In this document: positions 59,685 through 64,000 of the stretch, one piece after another
How positions within the stretch are numbered: position 1 is the stretch's first letter
Layout of the letters: every line of letters begins with the position of its first letter
Assembly (NCBI GenBank): GCA_035403465.1
Contig: DAONFG010000001.1
Location: 62,001-126,000 of the forward strand
Source: JAAYBQ01 sp035403465
GTDB lineage: Bacteria > Spirochaetota > UBA4802 > UBA5550
DNA length: 64,000 bases
Reading direction: 5' to 3'
The notes under the pieces: model-generated
Seen by the model: only the letters and a program-made list of their open reading frames with translations
What the model was told of the DNA's origin: nothing
The model's database searches: none
Made by a program: the position numbers and the translations under genes

Positions 59685-61808
59685 CTACACAAGATTATTT
59701 TTTACTTTCATGAGCACTGCATGTACATCTTTATTAATAAAAGGCTTCATGATAAAGCCGTTCATCCCTGATTTCTTTGATTTTTCAGCGGAGTCTTCCG
59801 GGAGGTCGGCAGATATTGCATAGATCGGGGTCCTGCTGTTCGGTCCGCTGCCGTGGCGGATTTTTCCGGCTGCCTCCATACCGTCGAGTACCGGCATCTG
59901 GAAATCCATCAGGATAAGGTCAAATTTTTTCATGTCGGCCATCTCGACTGCCTGTTCTCCTGTATAAGTCAGTTCACAACTGCATCCTGTTTTTTTAAGG
60001 ATATTTTCAATGATCCTCATATTCATTGTATTGTCTTCGGCTATAAGAATTTCGAGCCCCAGGTCTTTCGGAACCGCTGGTTCAGCCTTCAGAATTTCAC
60101 CCTTCAGGGATTTCATCTTAAGCCTGACCGTAAAAATGCTCCCTTTTCCCGGAGTGCTCTTTACTTCGAGAGAACCATGCATCAGGTCTGTCAGACTTTT
60201 CGTTATGGCAAGACCCAGCCCGGTGCCCCCGGTAAAAGCAGCGGGATCATGGACCTGTTCATATTTATCAAAAATTCTTTTTATCTGGTCATCAGTCATT
60301 CCTACGCCGGTGTCGCTGATACTGAATGTGAAGTGCATCTCCTCGCCTGAGAAGCTGGCTGAAGCAGCGGTGATTTTCACTTCACCTTTAGCAGTAAATT
60401 TAATGGCATTACCGGTGAGGTTCAGAAGGACCTGTCTCAGCCGTTTCTGGTCGCATTCAACGATAAGGTCTTTTTCGATATTATTTTCAAGAATGATATC
60501 AAGGGATTTTCCTGTTGCAAAGCCTTTAGTAATCAGAACAATACTGTCGAGCATAGTGTTTATATTGAATGGTTCATATAAAAGGCTAAATTTACCTGAC
60601 TCGATTTTAGATAAGTCAAGTATATCGTTAATTATTGAAAGGGTCAGTTTGGCGGACTTTTTTATCCCGTCAGCAAATGATTTCTGTTCTGAGTCCATTT
60701 CAGTTTCAAGAAGCATATCGGAAAATCCGAGCACACCGGTCATTGGTGTGCGGATTTCATGGCTCATGTTTGCAAGGAATTCACTTTTCGCCTTTGTGGC
60801 CGTTTCTGCAATTTTTTTCTGTTCTTCTGCTGATTGAAGGGCTTCAACAATTTTAACTTCAAATGTCCTGTTCAGATTGATAAGTTCAAGAATGCGTTCA
60901 AATTCATAAGGGATATTTTTTATATACTCAGGGTCAGGGGTGTAATTATTCCGGAAAAGTATTTTATAGATCTCCCTGACAGGCCGTATTACTCCGTGAT
61001 TAAATACAAATATTGTTATTAATAATATGATAACAGTAAGGAACAGGAAATATCTCTGTAGCCGGTCAGCAGCATTTATCCTGCGAAGAAAAGGGGACTG
61101 AAATTCTGCGTGGATCATACCCGCGTTCGTGTTATTAATATCTGCAAGGGGGATGAGTACTGACAGCATTTCAGGATTACTTTGTGTTTTAAGCTGTCCG
61201 GTTAATATCTCAACTTTATGAAGAGAGGGAATTTCTTTTTGTAATGAATTAAAAATTCTGCTGTCATATAAGATCGAAGTAACAATGTAGCCGTAGGGTT
61301 TTGTTTTGTGCTCCATATCTGCTGACGGATGTATGGATGCGCATATTATTTTATAAACAGCATTTTGCTTTACATAAAAGAATGAGTAGAATCTTTCAGA
61401 TTCAAACCGTTTTTTTATATCGGGAAGAACCGGGTCAAGATCACCGGCAGTTGTAGAGGCATTTTTGTTTGTAAACTGGTAGATTTCTTTGAAACCGGGC
61501 GTATAAATCCATGTTTCATTTATATTATAGAGTTTACCACTCAGGTCAATGTTTTCATATGTGTAATATCTGCTGCGGGTTTTCATATAAGTTACCGAAT
61601 CATCCCATAATGATATATCCTGAAGGTATTTTAACACTGGCAGATTTACAATATCGAGCTGCTTCTGAATCATAACGGTTGCTATTGATCCGAGTTCTTC
61701 GCGCAGGTTTTTCGTCTCGCTTTGTTTCCAGAATTGAAATCCTATAAATATAAACAGTATCAGAAATGTGATGCTGAAAATAATTGCAGCACGGGTTATT
61801 AAACGCAC
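59685..61808 (-). CDS. Membrane hybrid histidine kinase with receiver domain
   Basis: 707 residues. A first membrane helix (about 7-27) and a CHASE4-like periplasmic sensor (about 28-245), then a second helix and a linker. The HisKA dimerisation domain has H350 in ANMSHEIRTPMTG; the HATPase N box is LTGNAIKFTAKGE, followed by G boxes (DTGVGM, GGTGLGLAITKSL). The receiver domain has D635 in LILMDFQMPVLDG. Start is a GTG at 61808 with AGGAGG five bases upstream. A phosphorelay is likely; no HPt or response regulator lies beside it. Confidence 0.95.
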   Translation of the reverse strand: MRLITRAAIIFSITFLILFIFIGFQFWKQSETKNLREELGSIATVMIQKQLDIVNLPVLKYLQDISLWDDSVTYMKTRSRYYTYENIDLSGKLYNINETWIYTPGFKEIYQFTNKNASTTAGDLDPVLPDIKKRFESERFYSFFYVKQNAVYKIICASIHPSADMEHKTKPYGYIVTSILYDSRIFNSLQKEIPSLHKVEILTGQLKTQSNPEMLSVLIPLADINNTNAGMIHAEFQSPFLRRINAADRLQRYFLFLTVIILLITIFVFNHGVIRPVREIYKILFRNNYTPDPEYIKNIPYEFERILELINLNRTFEVKIVEALQSAEEQKKIAETATKAKSEFLANMSHEIRTPMTGVLGFSDMLLETEMDSEQKSFADGIKKSAKLTLSIINDILDLSKIESGKFSLLYEPFNINTMLDSIVLITKGFATGKSLDIILENNIEKDLIVECDQKRLRQVLLNLTGNAIKFTAKGEVKITAASASFSGEEMHFTFSISDTGVGMTDDQIKRIFDKYEQVHDPAAFTGGTGLGLAITKSLTDLMHGSLEVKSTPGKGSIFTVRLKMKSLKGEILKAEPAVPKDLGLEILIAEDNTMNMRIIENILKKTGCSCELTYTGEQAVEMADMKKFDLILMDFQMPVLDGMEAAGKIRHGSGPNSRTPIYAISADLPEDSAEKSKKSGMNGFIMKPFINKDVHAVLMKVKNNLV

Positions 61809-62127
61809 GTCGCCTCCTGTAACAGATGGAAATGTATATAATGTAATTCAAAAAATTTAATTAGCAAATGGATTGTCAATTTTATTTTTAATTGGCCAAC
61901 CACATAGAGCATCATAAGCGGATCACTACACTTTTCAGCCCATATGTTCATGGCTATTTTGACCATGGAGACTGTCAGGGTTGAAGATACTCCGTATTCT
62001 GAAACGCAACAGATAAAAAGGCACTGGAAGGAACGTGGTAATGCCGGGTATAGATGCCAGGGGAAAAGTTAAAACGGTTTACATTTTAGAAAAGGATATT
62101 TATGATTCGACTTGTTAAGGCAGCCGG
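61809..62127. other. Divergent intergenic region
   Basis: 319 bases between the divergent kinase and GDSL genes, holding their promoters. A 42-codon frame (61944-62072) has no ribosome site and is not called. Nothing else is evident. Confidence 0.4.
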
Positions 62128-62751
62128 ATGAAAAAAATTTTATGCTACGGTGATTCCAACACATGGGGATGCAGCCCCGCTGACGGTTCACGTTTTGGTG
62201 AAGATGTGCGGTGGCCGATGGTCATGGCTTCATGCCTGGGCAGCGGATTTGAAATTATCGAAGACGCAAAATGCGGCAGAACTGTCCTTGACCTTAACTC
62301 AGATCCCGAACTCAACGGCATCTCGTGGATTCAAAGTAAAGTAGAATCGTACATGCCACTTTACCTGGCAATTATCTGCCTTGGAACAAATGACGTTTTT
62401 GATCCCGGCGAACTCCCCCTGACCCGCATACTTGCCGGTCTTGAAAAAATTACCGGCATTGTCAGGGAATCTCACATAAAGCAGAGTATAGTTTCCCCGC
62501 ATATTATCCTCCTGACACCGGTAATGCACACAGCGCAGCCTGAAGAGATGAACTTCTACCGGCTGCAGATAAACAAGACAGCGGCGCTAATTGCGGAGTA
62601 CACCATATTGGCGCGTGAAACTGGTTCTCTTTGCCTTGACATTTCGGGAATAATCACTGCCAGTGATAAAGACGGTTCGCACCTTGAACGCGAATCTCAC
62701 ATAAAGCTCGGCAGAACCGTTGCTGAATACATTAAATCGGAACTATTATGA
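62128..62751 (+). CDS. SGNH/GDSL-type hydrolase
   Basis: 207 residues. Nucleophile S10 is in the block I motif CYGDSNTWG, block III is GTND at 86-89 and the late block V histidine is in DGSHLE. This arrangement fits the arylesterase/acyl-esterase SGNH group. No signal peptide, so cytoplasmic. The MFS gene starts within its last codon (ATGA overlap), so they are an operon, perhaps deacylating and moving the same compound. Confidence 0.9.
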   Translation: MKKILCYGDSNTWGCSPADGSRFGEDVRWPMVMASCLGSGFEIIEDAKCGRTVLDLNSDPELNGISWIQSKVESYMPLYLAIICLGTNDVFDPGELPLTRILAGLEKITGIVRESHIKQSIVSPHIILLTPVMHTAQPEEMNFYRLQINKTAALIAEYTILARETGSLCLDISGIITASDKDGSHLERESHIKLGRTVAEYIKSELL

Positions 62752-63932
62752 ATAATGACCGCCTGCTATTTAACAGGAAGCTGCATATAATTTTCTGCAT
62801 AACCATGATCGCGGTAATGGAAGTCTCCATCATTTCGCCGGTACTCCCCACTATCGCATCATCTCTGAACCTTACATCGAAGCAGGCAAACCTGATGATC
62901 GTGTTTTTCACCATGCCGGGAATATTCCTTTCACCATTCATGGGTATTGCCGGCGACCGTTTCGGCAGGAAAAAGGTACTGGTGCCTTCACTTCTGATTT
63001 TCGGGACCTGCGGTTCGCTCTGTTTTTTTGTGAATGATTTTAAACTTATACTTATGCTGCGCTTTTTGCAGGGCACAGGTGCGGCATCGCTTGGTTCGTT
63101 AAACCAGACAGTAATTGGTGATGTTTTTCCCGGTAAAGAGAGAATCATTGCCATGGGATACAACAGCACTGTTCTGAGTATGGGCACCATGCTTTACCCT
63201 GCGATCGGCGGTGCGGTTGCGCTTATTGGCTGGCATTATCCATTTCTTGTATCGCTGCTGGCGTTTCCGGTTGCGGCGCTGGTTACGTTCTCACTGGATA
63301 ATCCGGAACCTGCTAAGAACGGTAAGATCGGGCAGTACCTTAAAGAATCCCTGGCCCTTTTAAAAACAAAACAGACTGTTGCGCTATATTTCACAACTTT
63401 TGCAACATTCACCATGTTATACGGAATAATACTGGCGTTTTATCCATACTATATAAAAGGGCATTTTGCGGCATCACCGTTTCTTACGGGAATTGTCCTG
63501 TCGTCATCATCTATCGGTTCAATGATAGGCTCATTCAACATGGGAAGGTTCTCGGGAATGTCCAGTTCAAAACGGATGATGATCGCCGCGTTCATATTCT
63601 ACATTGTTTCACTGGGAATAGCCTTTGTCACACCGGCCGCGCTTCTTTTTGTGATTCCGGTTATGCTCTACGGGTTCGCCAACGGCATACTTATACCGAA
63701 TATACAGACCCAGCTTTCAATTATAGCCCCCATGGAGTACCGCGGTGCGTTCATGTCTCTCAATTCAACCATGCTCCGCGCAGGGCAGACAGTGGGGCCG
63801 CTTCTGTCCGGGATCATTCTTGCCGGTGCAGGTGAGAATTATGTATTTATCACGGGCGCAGTCTTTGCGCTTTTTGTGATTTTTGTAATCGCACGTGCTG
63901 TTCCTGACATGGGGAATCTTGAAGTGAAGTGA
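62748..63932 (+). CDS. Major facilitator superfamily transporter
   Basis: 394 residues, 12 membrane segments. The loop 2-3 motif GDRFGRKKVLV and PGIFLSPFMGIAG fit DHA1-type drug/proton antiporters; LRFLQGTGAASLG is the second conserved element. Likely exports small hydrophobic compounds. ATGA overlap with the GDSL gene. It ends 68 bases before the end of the window. Confidence 0.93.
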   Translation: MNNDRLLFNRKLHIIFCITMIAVMEVSIISPVLPTIASSLNLTSKQANLMIVFFTMPGIFLSPFMGIAGDRFGRKKVLVPSLLIFGTCGSLCFFVNDFKLILMLRFLQGTGAASLGSLNQTVIGDVFPGKERIIAMGYNSTVLSMGTMLYPAIGGAVALIGWHYPFLVSLLAFPVAALVTFSLDNPEPAKNGKIGQYLKESLALLKTKQTVALYFTTFATFTMLYGIILAFYPYYIKGHFAASPFLTGIVLSSSSIGSMIGSFNMGRFSGMSSSKRMMIAAFIFYIVSLGIAFVTPAALLFVIPVMLYGFANGILIPNIQTQLSIIAPMEYRGAFMSLNSTMLRAGQTVGPLLSGIILAGAGENYVFITGAVFALFVIFVIARAVPDMGNLEVK

Positions 63933-64000
63933 ATCTTTTTTAAACCACAAAAAAGTAATAGGGATTATTTTGTAAATGACCTGTTTTCTTGTTATGTTAT

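Noticed and set aside
61944..62072. 42-codon plus-strand frame upstream of the GDSL gene
   Set aside because: No ribosome site and no similarity recognised; probably chance in a promoter region.

Overview
The window looks like a chromosomal segment of a Gram-negative bacterium of moderate GC content (my impression is around 40%). It carries lipoprotein and Sec signal peptides, many TPR proteins, a dense c-di-GMP toolkit (HD-GYP, GGDEF and PilZ proteins) and a complete tmRNA. Several gene types recall spirochaete genomes, namely a metallo-beta-lactamase fused to cyclic-nucleotide-binding domains, an alkylglycerone-phosphate-synthase-like protein beside glycerol-3-phosphate dehydrogenase, and a small flagellin-like protein. 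That placement (Spirochaetota or a neighbour) is inference only. No ribosomal RNA, tRNA, CRISPR array, prophage or large island is visible; nearly everything is intact housekeeping or lifestyle genes.

Layout. 1-7.4 kb (minus strand): mnmG and rsmG, with two perfect ParB-type parS palindromes in the rsmG region, then a compact hisI - MBL/cNMP protein - nadK - recN run. 7.6-11.8 kb: an HD-GYP response regulator, a rhomboid protease and a DUF362/ferredoxin protein, then a small lipoprotein. 11.9-14.2 kb: a polar amino-acid ABC importer. 14.5-18.7 kb: a hotdog thioesterase, a MoxR ATPase/VWA pair, an AEC transporter and a PilZ protein. 18.7-22.8 kb: a GntR regulator with its palindromic operator, GlpD, and an ether-lipid-type FAD enzyme. 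23.1-36.5 kb: DEAD-box helicase, GGDEF and TPR genes, pyruvate phosphate dikinase, an aminotransferase, and a large membrane protein with a spermidine-synthase-like soluble part and TPRs. 36.5-44.5 kb: yebC-ruvC, a beta-CASP nuclease, DUF1848, purD, a phosphohexomutase and purM. 44.6-52.1 kb: secreted or envelope proteins, a discoidin plus 16 x 32-residue repeat protein, a hydrolase and ssrA. 52.1-64 kb: unknown and flagellin-like proteins, a RAYT-type transposase with REP-like hairpins, a VWA envelope protein coupled to cobO, a stand-alone IMP cyclohydrolase, a crotonase, DedA, a hybrid kinase, and a GDSL/MFS pair.

How the genes work together. Purine synthesis is dispersed (purD, purM and a cyclohydrolase-only purH product). 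Pyruvate phosphate dikinase with GlpD suggests flexible central carbon and glycerol metabolism, and GlpD with the AGPS-like enzyme suggests that DHAP may feed ether-lipid synthesis. Genome upkeep is covered by recN, ruvC, parS, mnmG/rsmG and ssrA. The most notable items are the parS pair built into rsmG without parAB nearby, the GntR-GlpD-AGPS module, the MBL/cNMP protein inside a nadK-recN operon, the 96-bp repeat array, the RAYT/REP family and two unexplained structured intergenic regions. I see no clearly new multi-gene defence or mobile system.
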